From DATKQJ01 sp035534295 (GTDB lineage: Bacteria > Chloroflexota > Dormibacteria > Dormibacterales > Dormibacteraceae), in the NCBI GenBank assembly GCA_035534295.1, contig DATLSE010000013.1, positions 1 to 64,000 of the forward strand: a stretch of 64,000 bases of DNA, given 5' to 3'. The notes beneath the pieces are model-generated. The model was given only the letters and a program-made list of their open reading frames with translations. It did not search any database and was not told the DNA's origin. A program made the translations under genes and the position numbers. Shown here piece by piece: positions 47,446 to 56,453 of this stretch. Each line of letters opens with the position of its first letter. Within the stretch, counting starts at the first letter, position 1.

Positions 47446-49728
47446 TTGATCAGCGTCCGCGGATTACGCAAGGGATTCGGCGAGGTGGCCGCCGTGCGCG
47501 GCGTCGACCTTGAGCTTGGGGCCGGCCAGACCCTGGTCCTGCTGGGGCAGAATGGCGCCGGCAAGTCGACCACGCTGCGTTGCCTGGGCGGTGTCCTGCG
47601 CCCCGACGCGGGCGAGATCAGCTTCGGCAGCCTGAAACTGCCTGGCGATCTGGACCGCGTGCGGCCCAGGCTCGGCGTGGTGCCAGATCAGGCACGGCTT
47701 TACGGGCGGCTGACAGCGCCCGAGTACCTTGACCACTTCGCGCGCCTCTACGGCGTACCGGCCGACCTGCGCCGACCTCGAATCGACGATCTTCTGGAGC
47801 GCTTCGACCTCGACCGAGCCCGGGGCCAGGTGCTCTGGTCCTACTCCAAGGGAATGGCGCAGAAGGTGGCCCTGATCCGCGCCACTCTGCACCAGCCGGA
47901 GTGGATTTTCTGCGACGAGCCCACCGCCGGACTGGACCCGGTGGCGGCCGCGCAGATGCGCGACTATCTCGACGAGCAGCGTCGCCGCGGCGCGGCTCTG
48001 ATCGTCACCACCCACCTCCTGGGCGAGGCCGAGCTCATGGCTGACCGCATAGCGATCATGCGCGAGGGTCTCCTTCTTGAATCCGGCAGCTTGACCGAGG
48101 TCCTTCGCCGCCGGCTGGGTCGGCGTCGTTTCGTGGCCCATCTGGGTGGAGGGGAGACGCTCGAATTCGACGCGGATCCGGATTTGGACGAGGCGCAGCT
48201 GGGCCGTGAGGCGGCCCGGCTCCAGGCCCGGTTGGCGAGCCAGGGGCGGCCCTATTTCAAGCTCGAGGAGAGGGCGCAGACGCTGGAGGCGGTCTACGCG
48301 GCGGCGATGGCGGAGCCCGCCCGGTCGGGCGAGGTGAGCCGGTGGCCGAAGGCGCCGGCACCGGGGGTCCTGCCCTCCCAGCTGCTGGGCTCACTTCGCC
48401 GTGAGCCGGCCCGGCTGGCCTACCTGGTGCCCTTTTACGTCGGATCGTGGTGGCGTCGCGGGGATCTCTCCTGGGTCCTCTATCTGAACGCCTTCGTGCT
48501 GCTCGTGATCTCGGGCACCAGCCTGTTCGGGGATCTGCCGCTGGGTCTGCGCGGGCTCGCCGGCGGTCTGGGAGGTGACACCCGCAGCGCCCTCCTGCTG
48601 CCGCTTTTCTTCATGTCGTTTGCGCTTCTGGAATCGATCAAGAGCTCGATCGGGCTCTGGTGGGAGAAGGCCCAGGGCTCGCTCGAAGTGCTGCTCTTCG
48701 CTCCCCTGGACGACCCCGCCCTGATCTGGACCGAGGTCTTGCCCGGCATGGTCGTGAGCGCGGTCTGGATCTTTGCCTGGACCGCAGCCGGACTGCTCTT
48801 GCTCCAGAGCTTCGGCCACCCGGGCAATTGGGGACTGCTCGTGGTGTTCACACTGGTCGCCGCCCTCACCGCCTACTGGGCGGCGATGGGGCGCCTGCTC
48901 GGGTTTCTGCTCTTCCCCCGCGAGGGTGCGGCGGGCGGCGCCTGGTCCTTTCTGCTCTCGCCGGTCTCGGCCGCGGTGGCCGACGTGCCCTTGGCGCTGT
49001 TCGTCTTCGGATCCCCCCTGGCTCCCCTCTCGCTCGCCATCCCGCTCGCCGCGTGTCTCTTCCTGACCCTGATCACCGCCGCCACCTTCGATCGCGAGCG
49101 ATTGCTCGACAGCGGGCTCGAGCGTTCCCGCGGGCGAGCGCGATGGCGACGGCTGCACCTGCTCCGCAGTCGCCTTCGGCTGCTTGGCGCAGGCCTGGGG
49201 CTGGCGGTCCTGCCGGCGCTGGGCGGGGTCTTGTACGCGGTCCTGCGCGGCGCCCACTCCTGGCCCCAGCTGGCCGGCGGCGCCGCCGCCGCGGGTGGCT
49301 CAGCGGGAGCTGGCCCCTCTGGTGGTCTGCAGGTGGCCGCCGGTGTCATGGCCGCGGCGAGTGGCGCGATCGCTCTGGCTCTGACCCTGCTCGTGCTCAG
49401 CTTCGCCGCCTTCTTCCTGCTCGGTGTGCCTCAGGTCTTGATCCTGCTCCTGGCCTCGGCGTTGTGGGGGGCACAGATCGGCTTTGGCCCGCACGCCCCA
49501 CTGGCCGGTTGGATCGGTCTGGCCGGTGGCGTGGCGCTCCTCTCCCTGGCCCTCAACACTGCGGCCTCCCTTCCCATCTATCAGGCCATGGTGGCGGGAG
49601 GGGGCCGTCGCCTGGATCGCCTGCGCGCCGCCTGGCACGACTACTTTGAGCTCTACCGAGCCCTGGTCCTGCCCTGCTGCCTTGCCTTCGGCACAGTCCT
49701 GGCCATTCTTCTCCTGGGTCTGGCCTAG
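47446..49728 (+). CDS. ABC transporter: ATPase fused to ABC-2-type membrane region plus extra C-terminal helices
   Basis: 760 residues in one chain. The ATPase is at 1-290: Walker A GQNGAGKST with K40, signature YSKGMAQKVALI, Walker B WIFCDEPTAGLDP. After a linker, about six hydrophobic helices (345-555, from LYLNAFVLLVISG onward) form an ABC-2-like membrane domain. After a basic stretch (SRGRARWRRLHLLRSRLR) there are about four to five more helices, ending LVLPCCLAFGTVLAILLLGLA. Export-type transporters normally encode these parts separately. TTG start; 13 bases after tmk. Substrate unknown. Confidence 0.85.
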   Translation: MISVRGLRKGFGEVAAVRGVDLELGAGQTLVLLGQNGAGKSTTLRCLGGVLRPDAGEISFGSLKLPGDLDRVRPRLGVVPDQARLYGRLTAPEYLDHFARLYGVPADLRRPRIDDLLERFDLDRARGQVLWSYSKGMAQKVALIRATLHQPEWIFCDEPTAGLDPVAAAQMRDYLDEQRRRGAALIVTTHLLGEAELMADRIAIMREGLLLESGSLTEVLRRRLGRRRFVAHLGGGETLEFDADPDLDEAQLGREAARLQARLASQGRPYFKLEERAQTLEAVYAAAMAEPARSGEVSRWPKAPAPGVLPSQLLGSLRREPARLAYLVPFYVGSWWRRGDLSWVLYLNAFVLLVISGTSLFGDLPLGLRGLAGGLGGDTRSALLLPLFFMSFALLESIKSSIGLWWEKAQGSLEVLLFAPLDDPALIWTEVLPGMVVSAVWIFAWTAAGLLLLQSFGHPGNWGLLVVFTLVAALTAYWAAMGRLLGFLLFPREGAAGGAWSFLLSPVSAAVADVPLALFVFGSPLAPLSLAIPLAACLFLTLITAATFDRERLLDSGLERSRGRARWRRLHLLRSRLRLLGAGLGLAVLPALGGVLYAVLRGAHSWPQLAGGAAAAGGSAGAGPSGGLQVAAGVMAAASGAIALALTLLVLSFAAFFLLGVPQVLILLLASALWGAQIGFGPHAPLAGWIGLAGGVALLSLALNTAASLPIYQAMVAGGGRRLDRLRAAWHDYFELYRALVLPCCLAFGTVLAILLLGLA

Positions 49729-49731
49729 CTC

Positions 49732-50436
49732 ATGTCGAGGACCGCAGCGGAGCCGGCGCCGACCCCGCGTCCGGCCGCGACCGTCGTCCTCGTCGACGGC
49801 CGTGCTCCCTGGCGAGTACTACTGGTGCGCCGACCGGCGACGGCGAGCTTTGGACCGGGCCGTCTGGTCTTCCCCGGCGGCGCCGTTGACGCCGGCGACG
49901 AACTGCTGGGCGAACCCGAGCGCGTCGCCGCCGTGCGCGAGCTGTTCGAGGAGGCGGGCATGCTCTTGGCCCGCACGGAGAATGGGCAGCGGGCTCGGGC
50001 GCGGGAGCAGCAGGCACTGCGATCGGCCGTCGACTCCGGCCTCACCTTCCAGCAGGGCCTGCTCCGGCTCGGCCTGCGCCCGGATCTGGCCCGCCTGGCC
50101 CCACTGGCCCGAATCGTCACCCCGCCCTGGCGCCCGCGGCGGTTCGACACCCACTTCTACATCGCCCAGCGGCCATCCGGCCAGTCGGTCATCCCTCAGA
50201 TCGGGGAGGTGACCGATTGGACCTGGGCTTCGGCCGCGCAACTGGGCGCCGATCTCGACGCCCCCCTGATGGTGCCGACGCGCGCGGTCCTGGCCTGGGT
50301 CGGGGAGCAGGAGGACATCGTCGCCTTCATCGCCCGCCGGCGCCGGCGCCGGCGCCCGCCGCTGGCGGTCAGCCCCGCACCCCACGCCGACGACGATCCC
50401 TGGCCCGGCTGGCTGGGACCCTGGCCTCCTCCTTAG
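49732..50436 (+). CDS. Nudix hydrolase (NUDT19/CoA-diphosphatase-like)
   Basis: 234 residues. The Nudix box is split by a short insert: GGAVDAGDE, then VAAVRELFEEAGML (REx2EExGx core intact, about 62-81). The preceding VLLVRRPATASFGPGRLVFPGG and the later THFYIAQRPSG support the NUDT19-type group. An arginine run (about 203-210) comes from a CGCCGG repeat in the DNA, and the C-terminus is Pro/Trp-rich and unconserved. Last gene of the pdxS operon, three bases after the ABC fusion. Confidence 0.9.
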   Translation: MSRTAAEPAPTPRPAATVVLVDGRAPWRVLLVRRPATASFGPGRLVFPGGAVDAGDELLGEPERVAAVRELFEEAGMLLARTENGQRARAREQQALRSAVDSGLTFQQGLLRLGLRPDLARLAPLARIVTPPWRPRRFDTHFYIAQRPSGQSVIPQIGEVTDWTWASAAQLGADLDAPLMVPTRAVLAWVGEQEDIVAFIARRRRRRRPPLAVSPAPHADDDPWPGWLGPWPPP

Positions 50437-50453
50437 AGAGCTTGCGGTGGGTT

Positions 50454-51482
50454 TTACTCTCGGCTACCGCGGCGCGGGGTCTGGGGGAGGACGTCGGCGA
50501 GGAACACGTTCACCAGCTCGGAGTCCCACTGCGAATCGCGGCCTGCGGCCAGGCGGCGGGTGGCCTCCCCCTGCGGTAGACCCAGCCGGTAGGGGCGGTC
50601 GCTGACCATGGCGTCGAAGGCGTCACAGATCGCCACCACCCGCGAGGGTAGGGGGATCTCCACCCCGGCCATGCGATCGGGGTAGCCGTGCCCGTCGATT
50701 CGCTCGTGGTGATTGCGCACGATCGGGCCCAGGTGCGCGACCGAGCGCAGCGGACTCAGGATCTCCTCTCCGATCAGGACGTGGTTTCGCATCAGGCCCA
50801 TCTCCGCGGGGTCGAGTGGCCCGGGTTTGAGCAGAATGGCGTCCGGTACTCCGATCTTGCCCACATCGTGCACCACCGCCCCCAGGTAGACATCGTCCAG
50901 TTCGATCCCGGACATGCCCGCGCCGGCGGCGAGGCGACGCGCCCAGTCCGCGACCCGCTCGGTGTGCGATTCGGTTCGCATGTCCTTGGCCTGGATGGTC
51001 TTGGCCAGGGCCACGATCACGCGCTGCGAGTCGTCGAGCCGATCGTGCAGGATCTTCATCTTGAGCAGCGCGGCGGAGCGGGCCAGGAGTTCGGCCGCGG
51101 ACACCGGCTTGGTCAGGAAATCGTCTGCCCCGGCCTGGTAGGCCAGCACCCGGGCTTCGGACTCATCGAGGGCGGTGACCAGGATGATGGGGGTGAAGCG
51201 GGTCTCCGACCGACCCTTGAGGATCTGGCAGACAGATATGCCGTCCAGGCCGGGCATCATGACGTCGAGGATGACCAGGTCTGGAGCCTGTTCGGCCGCG
51301 GCGGCCAGCGCCGCCTCGCCGTCGGCCACCAGGGTCAAAGCGCAGCCGAGGGTTTCCAGGTGCGCCGCCGCCAGCTCGCGGTTGGCCCGCACGTCGTCGG
51401 CGACGATGACGCGTAGAACTCGGCGCAGACCGACCACATCAAGACCGGTCATGCCGCCTGGGGTCGGTCGAGTCAAGCCCAT
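50454..51482 (-). CDS. Response regulator with HD-GYP phosphodiesterase domain
   Basis: 342 residues. The receiver domain (about 22-140) has VIVADDVRANRE, the phospho-acceptor aspartate in LVILDVMMPGLDG, and the lysine in DDFLTKPVSA. The HD-GYP domain (about 155-330) has SHTERVADWARRLA, VVHDVGKIGVPDAIL, HVLIGEEIL and HHERIDGHGYPD, all metal and cyclic-di-GMP ligands. It should degrade cyclic di-GMP when phosphorylated. The kinase is not nearby. The start may instead be the ATG at 51452, which removes ten unconserved residues. Confidence 0.92.
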   Translation of the reverse strand: MGLTRPTPGGMTGLDVVGLRRVLRVIVADDVRANRELAAAHLETLGCALTLVADGEAALAAAAEQAPDLVILDVMMPGLDGISVCQILKGRSETRFTPIILVTALDESEARVLAYQAGADDFLTKPVSAAELLARSAALLKMKILHDRLDDSQRVIVALAKTIQAKDMRTESHTERVADWARRLAAGAGMSGIELDDVYLGAVVHDVGKIGVPDAILLKPGPLDPAEMGLMRNHVLIGEEILSPLRSVAHLGPIVRNHHERIDGHGYPDRMAGVEIPLPSRVVAICDAFDAMVSDRPYRLGLPQGEATRRLAAGRDSQWDSELVNVFLADVLPQTPRRGSRE

Positions 51483-51614
51483 ATCTGCAATGCAAGCCCA
51501 AAACGCGCTTGCTGTCAGCTAATCGCGCCGTCGGATGAGCGTCAAGCCCGCACCGCTATTCTCGATCAGCAGGTGGCGCCCGCGATCCGGTCGCATTTAT
51601 ATGGAGGCTGGCAG

Positions 51615-53870
51615 ATGACCTCGATCCCGCCCGAGCAGAACCGTCGAGTCGAGGACCGCAGGCTTCTCCTGGGTCGGGGCAGGTACGCCGGAGACATGAA
51701 TTCCAGTGCCATGCTCCACCTGGCGGTCGTCCGATCGACCCTCGCCCGCGGAAGCATTGTTGAGATCGACACCGCGCGAGCGGCGGCCCTACCGGGGGTG
51801 GTCGCAGTCTGGACCTGGGCCGATCTGCCCGCCTCGGCGCGGACCATGAGCGACTGGCTGGCGCCGGATCTGGCTCATCGCGCGCGCCCGGTGCTGGCCG
51901 AATCGGAGGTCCGTTGCGTGGGCGATGCCCTGGCCGTGGTCCTGGCCGAGGACGAATACGTGGCCCACGACGCGGTCGATCTGGTCGGCGTCGTGATCGA
52001 TGAGGTGGCGGCCTCGGCTCTGCCCACGGCTGGGCGCGCCCACGCCCCCCGGCCTGAGGCGGAGGTGTTGGAGCTCGCCCGTCGGCACAATTTCGAGTTC
52101 GGTGACGTCGACGGTGAATTCGCGCGGGCCGCGTGTGTGGTGCGGGCGCACCTGGGGGCATCGCGGATCTGCGGCGCGGCCATGGAGCCGCGCGCCGCCT
52201 GGGCGGAGCGGGTGGGGGAGCGGCTGACGGTTCGGGCCTCGACCCAGAGTGTGTTCAACGTGCGCGCGGAGATAGCACGCCGCCTGGGTCTGGAGGAGCA
52301 GGCGGTGCGCGTCCTGGCCGAGGACGTCGGCGGTGGATTCGGGCCCAAGGGGACGGTCTACCCCGAGGACGTGCTGGTCGCCCTGGCCGCCTGGAGCAGC
52401 GGTCGGCCGGTGCGCTGGGTGGCCAGCCGGATCGAGGATGGAATGACCACCGTGCATGCTCACGGGACCGAACTTGACCTCGAGCTGGCCGCCGACGCCG
52501 ACGGCCGTCTGCGCGCGCTGCGCGGGCACATCCTGCACGACGCCGGCGCCTACGGCACCTCGGGGGTGAACCAGCCCAACAACTTCGTCACCCACCTGAT
52601 CTCGACCTACCACCTGCCAGCGCTGCGCATCGAGGCGGACGCGATGTTCACCGACACCGCGCCCACCGGCTTCGTGCGCGGCGGCGGCCGTCCCCTGGGC
52701 AATTTCGGGATCGAGCGCATGATCGACCGCCTCGCGCACGAGCTCGAGCTGGACCCGATCGAAGTGCGCCGGCGCAATCTGATCCAGCCTCACCAGATGC
52801 CTCATTCCACCGGCCTGGTGCTGGGCGGGCGCGAGATGGTGTACGACTCGGGCGACTACCCCGCGCTCCTCGACGCTGCTCTGGACGCGGTGAACGGTCC
52901 CGGAGGCCGTGATCAGGCTCAGGCTGGCGCGGGGAGCGTGCGCGGCCTGGGGGTGGCCTGCTGCGTCGAGCAGTCGGGCTTCGGCAGCGGCGAGCCGGCG
53001 CGGATCCAGATCACGCCCGATGGTGTGGCCCACCTCCATCTGGGTTGCACTCCCCAGGGTCAGGGTCACCGGACCATGGCGGCGCTGCTGCTGGCCGAGC
53101 GCCTGGGCTGGGCCCTAGACCGGGTGGAGGTCCACTTGGCCGACACCGATGTCTCGGCCGCCGGCGGCCTGACGGCAGGTAGCCGCAGCGCCATGCACGT
53201 CGGTAACGCGGTGGCGCTGGCGGCGACGACGGCTCGGAGTCGAATTCTGGATCTGGCCTCGGCCGCCCTGGAGGCGGATGCGCGCGACCTGGTGCTGGAG
53301 GCAGGTGCGGTCTCGGTGCGCGGGGTTCCCGCGATGCGAGTCGAGGTCGGCCAGCTGGTCCCCGCGGGCGGTCTGAGTATCGAGGAGCGCTGGGACGCGC
53401 CCAATCCGTCGGCCTACTCCTCGGCCTGCCACGCCGCGCTGGTCGAGGTCGACACCGCCACCGGCCTGGTCACGGTGTTGCGTTACGCCATCGCCTACGA
53501 CGTGGGCCGGGTGCTGAACCCTCTCACCGCCACCGGCCAGCTCCACGGGGGCTGGATGCACGGCCTGGGAATGGCGCTGCTGGAGGAGGCGATCTACGAC
53601 CCCGATGGAGGCTTCCGCAGCGCCAGCTTCCTCGAATATCTGGTGCCCAGCCCTCCCGAAGGCGCGGTCGACCTGCGCTTGATCTCTTTGTCCACGCCGA
53701 CTCCGAGCAACCCCGAAGGCATCAAGGGCATCGGGGAGAACGCGACCATCCCGGTCCCGGCCTGCATCGCCAACGCGGTCGAGAACGCCATCCGTCAGCT
53801 CAATCCCATGGCGGCGGTGACGTCCATCCCGATCACCCCGGACGAGGTCTTGGCCCAACTCCGGGCGTAG
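51615..53870 (+). CDS. Orphan molybdenum hydroxylase large subunit
   Basis: 751 residues of the xanthine dehydrogenase/CoxL family: RRVEDRRLLLGRGRYAGDM, LAEDVGGGFGPKGTVYPEDV, the active-site loop FVRGGGRP at residues 353-360, GCTPQGQGHRTMAA, and GIKGIGENATIPVPACIANAV with the active-site glutamate. The loop is close to the AYRGAGR form. No 2Fe-2S or FAD subunit is adjacent; those at 35250-38892 may serve it. The ATG at 51615 follows GGAGG at 51603-51607; 14 codons upstream are in frame but unconserved. Confidence 0.92.
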   Translation: MTSIPPEQNRRVEDRRLLLGRGRYAGDMNSSAMLHLAVVRSTLARGSIVEIDTARAAALPGVVAVWTWADLPASARTMSDWLAPDLAHRARPVLAESEVRCVGDALAVVLAEDEYVAHDAVDLVGVVIDEVAASALPTAGRAHAPRPEAEVLELARRHNFEFGDVDGEFARAACVVRAHLGASRICGAAMEPRAAWAERVGERLTVRASTQSVFNVRAEIARRLGLEEQAVRVLAEDVGGGFGPKGTVYPEDVLVALAAWSSGRPVRWVASRIEDGMTTVHAHGTELDLELAADADGRLRALRGHILHDAGAYGTSGVNQPNNFVTHLISTYHLPALRIEADAMFTDTAPTGFVRGGGRPLGNFGIERMIDRLAHELELDPIEVRRRNLIQPHQMPHSTGLVLGGREMVYDSGDYPALLDAALDAVNGPGGRDQAQAGAGSVRGLGVACCVEQSGFGSGEPARIQITPDGVAHLHLGCTPQGQGHRTMAALLLAERLGWALDRVEVHLADTDVSAAGGLTAGSRSAMHVGNAVALAATTARSRILDLASAALEADARDLVLEAGAVSVRGVPAMRVEVGQLVPAGGLSIEERWDAPNPSAYSSACHAALVEVDTATGLVTVLRYAIAYDVGRVLNPLTATGQLHGGWMHGLGMALLEEAIYDPDGGFRSASFLEYLVPSPPEGAVDLRLISLSTPTPSNPEGIKGIGENATIPVPACIANAVENAIRQLNPMAAVTSIPITPDEVLAQLRA

Positions 53871-53906
53871 ACCAACGACCGGGCGCGGTGGCGGACACTT
53901 GTATCC

Positions 53907-54944
53907 GTGCGCCTGGCCGTGTTCGCCTCCCTCGTCACCCCGCTTCAGGAAGCGCAGTTGGGGGGAGCCCAGGCGTTTGCATGTGATCTGGCCGACGCTC
54001 TAGGGGGGCTTGGGCACGAGGTCGTGATCCATTGCGCCAGAGGTTCCCGGCTGCCCGGGCGTGAGCTCCAGATGTATCCCGGGGTTCCCTCCCCCCGCGC
54101 GCTCTGGCGCCCGAACTCGGAATCGAGCGGAGCTCATCCCGAGCTCCAGCGAGCCTTCGGGCGCATGATGGCGGGCATTGCCGCCGGTGGCTACGACGCC
54201 GTCAGCGGGCACGCCTTCGACGCCGAGGCGGTTACGGCAGCGGAGGGATTACCGGTTCTTCACACCCTGCACCTGCCCCCGCCGGCGCCCGCTCTGCTGG
54301 CGGTCGCCAGGAGCTCCGGCTCCGCCTTCGTGACCGTGAGCCGGGCCTGCGCTCAGCTCTGGCGGAGGGGGGGACTGGCGTCGATCGAGACCATCCGTAA
54401 TGGGAGTCCGGACCAGCCTGCTGCAGCCCGCGGGGTAGGCCGCCAGGCCCTGATCGCGGGACGCGTGTCACCTGAGAAGGGCACCGCCATCGCCATTCGG
54501 GTGGCCCTGCGGGCGGGGTTGGAGCCGCGCCTGGTGGGGACGATTTACGACCACGACTACTGGCGCCGCGAGGTCGGCCGCCGGCCTCAAAACCTGTCTC
54601 GGACTGCACTGTGGCGGCTGATGGCGCGATCGGCGGTGCTGATTCTTCCGGCGCAGTGGGAGGAGCCGTACGGCCTGGTCGCGGCCGAGGCCCAACTCGC
54701 GGGGTGCCCGGTGGCGGGATACCGGCGAGGTGGGCTGGCAGAGGTGGTGTCCGAGGGCCGGGGCGGATTTCTGGTCGCCCCCGGCGATGAGGATGCTCTT
54801 CTCACCGCGATCGGACGTGCCCTGCTCCTGGACCGGGCCCAGGTCCGGCGCCAGGCTCGGCGCCGGCTCTTGATCGAGCCCTGCGCCCGGGCCTATGCCC
54901 GCCGCCTGGAGCAGCTTGCCCGAAGGGATCGGGGCGGAGGCTAG
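53907..54944 (+). CDS. Glycosyltransferase family 4
   Basis: 345-residue GT-B enzyme. The N-terminal domain has GGAQAFACDLADALGGLGHEVVIHCARG; the C-terminal domain has ALIAGRVSPEKGTAIAIRVA, the EX7E nucleotide-sugar motif EEPYGLVAAEAQLAGCPVAGY and GGFLVAPGDEDAL. Acceptor and sugar unknown. GTG start, with no Shine-Dalgarno sequence; a weak -10 (GACACT) seven bases upstream would make a leaderless mRNA. Upstream of the ArsR-ino1 cluster but separated by its operator, so perhaps a separate unit. Confidence 0.88.
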   Translation: MRLAVFASLVTPLQEAQLGGAQAFACDLADALGGLGHEVVIHCARGSRLPGRELQMYPGVPSPRALWRPNSESSGAHPELQRAFGRMMAGIAAGGYDAVSGHAFDAEAVTAAEGLPVLHTLHLPPPAPALLAVARSSGSAFVTVSRACAQLWRRGGLASIETIRNGSPDQPAAARGVGRQALIAGRVSPEKGTAIAIRVALRAGLEPRLVGTIYDHDYWRREVGRRPQNLSRTALWRLMARSAVLILPAQWEEPYGLVAAEAQLAGCPVAGYRRGGLAEVVSEGRGGFLVAPGDEDALLTAIGRALLLDRAQVRRQARRRLLIEPCARAYARRLEQLARRDRGGG

Positions 54945-54963
54945 GAGCGCGAGTCTGAATCGG

Positions 54964-55013
54964 ACATAAGCGACGCTTTATGTATTACCCTTTACATAAA
55001 GATTCAGTTATGT
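54964..55013 (+). promoter_or_regulatory. Four-half-site operator in front of the ArsR-type gene
   Basis: Half-sites alternate in orientation: ACATAA (54964-54969), TTATGT (54978-54983), ACATAA (54994-54999), TTATGT (55008-55013). This is two identical modules ACATAA-N8-TTATGT, set exactly 30 bases apart. The middle pair extends to a perfect nine-base inverted repeat, CTTTATGTA (54976-54984) and TACATAAAG (54993-55001). The region is AT-rich in a GC-rich genome, as expected for a conserved binding site. The last half-site includes the first codon of the regulator, so bound protein would block its own expression. Confidence 0.75.
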
Positions 55014-55324
55014 ATGGTTTCCACGATCGCAGACTGCTGCCGGCGCACTTCAAGGCGCTGGCCAATCCGACCCGTCTGCGCATCGTCGAACGACTGTCCG
55101 AGTCGGGCGAGGAGAGCGTCAATGACCTCGCCCTGTTCATGCGGATGAGCCAGCCCCGGGTCTCCTGGCACCTGGCTCTGCTCCGGCGCGGCGGCGTGGT
55201 GACGCAGAGACGGGAGGGGCGGCAGGTCAACTGCTCCCTGGACCGGGAGTCGCTCCGGCGCTTCCAGCTCGCGTTCTGGGAGATGCTGGACCAGCACAAA
55301 CGGATTGAGGTGAGGAAGGTTTGA
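55010..55324 (+). CDS. ArsR-family transcriptional regulator linked to ino1
   Basis: 104-residue winged helix-turn-helix protein: FKALANPTRLRIVERLSESGEESVNDLAL, recognition helix SQPRVSWHLALLRRGGVV, wing RREGRQVNCSLD. The metal-binding cysteines of arsenic/cadmium sensors are absent, so the signal is not an ArsR-type metal. The ATG at 55010 is preferred; the in-frame ATG at 54980 would place ten codons inside the operator. It overlaps ino1 (TTGA), so it most likely controls inositol-phosphate synthesis by autoregulation. Confidence 0.88.
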   Translation: MYGFHDRRLLPAHFKALANPTRLRIVERLSESGEESVNDLALFMRMSQPRVSWHLALLRRGGVVTQRREGRQVNCSLDRESLRRFQLAFWEMLDQHKRIEVRKV

Positions 55325-56442
55325 GCAAGCACAACGGCAAAGGCAAGGTTCGAGTTGCGGTGGTGGGCGTGGGCAACTGCGCGAGCTCACTGATTCAAGG
55401 GGTCACCTATTACCGAGACGCGTCGACCGAGGACTTTGTCCCCGGTCTGATGCACGTCGATCTGGGCGGATATCACATTCGCGACATCGAGTTCGTGGCC
55501 GCCTTCGACGTCGACCGGACCAAGGTCGGAAAAGACCTCTCAGAGGCGATCTGGGGCGGGGCGAACAACACCGTCAAGTTCTCCGAGGTGCCGCATCTGG
55601 GCGTCAGGGTGGAGCGCGGGATGACCCATGACGGGATCGGTAAGTACCTGGAGGACGTGATCGAGAAGGCTCCCGGGGAGACCTGCGATGTGGCGGGCAT
55701 TCTGAAGCAGACGGGCGCCGACGTGGTCGTCAACTACCTTCCGGTGGGTTCTGAGGAGGCCACCAAGTGGTACGTCGAGCAGGCCCTTAACGCGGGCTGC
55801 GCATTCGTCAACTGCATCCCCGTCTTCATTGCCCGAGAGCACTACTGGCAGGGCCGTTTCGAGGCTGCCGGGCTGCCCATCATCGGCGACGACATCAAGT
55901 CCCAGGTCGGCGCGACCATCATCCACCGCACCCTGGCGCGTCTGTTTCGGGAGCGCGGAGTCAGGCTCGAGCGCACCTACCAACTCAACTTCGGCGGCAA
56001 CACGGACTTCTTGAACATGCTCGAGCGCGAGCGCCTGATGTCGAAGAAGATCTCCAAGACGCGTTCGGTCACCTCGCAGCTCGACTACGAGATGGGCGAC
56101 GAGAACGTGCACATCGGTCCTTCGGACTACGTGCCCTGGCTGCAGGACCGCAAGTGGGCCCAGATTCGGCTCGAGGGCAGGAGCTTTGGCGACGTGCCTC
56201 TCAACGTCGAGCTCAAGCTCGAGGTCGTGGACTCGCCCAACTCGGCCGGGATCGTGATCGACGCCGTGCGTTGCTGCAAGCTCGCCCTGGACCAGGGCGT
56301 GTCGGGGGCCCTGGAGGGCCCGAGCAGCTACTTCATGAAGTCGCCGCCGCGCCAGTACACCGATCCTCAGGCCCGCCAGCTGACCGAGGCTTTCATCGAC
56401 CAATACGCCAAGACCAAGACCGCTGAAGCCGTTAAGAACTAG
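55321..56442 (+). CDS. ino1: myo-Inositol-1-phosphate synthase
   Basis: Converts glucose 6-phosphate to inositol 3-phosphate with NAD. 373 residues, the short actinobacterial/archaeal type. The NAD loop VAVVGVGNCASSLIQG is at about 12-27. NYLPVGSEEATKWY, GDDIKSQVGATIIHR and the catalytic-lysine region LNFGGNTDFLNMLERERLMSKKISK follow, then SDYVPWLQDRKW. TTG start overlaps the regulator stop. Inositol phosphate made here feeds the phosphatidylinositol cluster that follows. Confidence 0.96.
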   Translation: MSKHNGKGKVRVAVVGVGNCASSLIQGVTYYRDASTEDFVPGLMHVDLGGYHIRDIEFVAAFDVDRTKVGKDLSEAIWGGANNTVKFSEVPHLGVRVERGMTHDGIGKYLEDVIEKAPGETCDVAGILKQTGADVVVNYLPVGSEEATKWYVEQALNAGCAFVNCIPVFIAREHYWQGRFEAAGLPIIGDDIKSQVGATIIHRTLARLFRERGVRLERTYQLNFGGNTDFLNMLERERLMSKKISKTRSVTSQLDYEMGDENVHIGPSDYVPWLQDRKWAQIRLEGRSFGDVPLNVELKLEVVDSPNSAGIVIDAVRCCKLALDQGVSGALEGPSSYFMKSPPRQYTDPQARQLTEAFIDQYAKTKTAEAVKN

Positions 56443-56453
56443 CTACACGATCG

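Noticed and set aside
50331..50357. CGCCGG-type repeat run
   Set aside because: It encodes an arginine stretch inside the Nudix gene and is not a CRISPR or mobile-element repeat.
54980..55009. ATG at 54980 as the start of the ArsR-type gene
   Set aside because: It lies inside the inverted-repeat operator, and the extra ten residues are not family-like; ATG 55010 fits.
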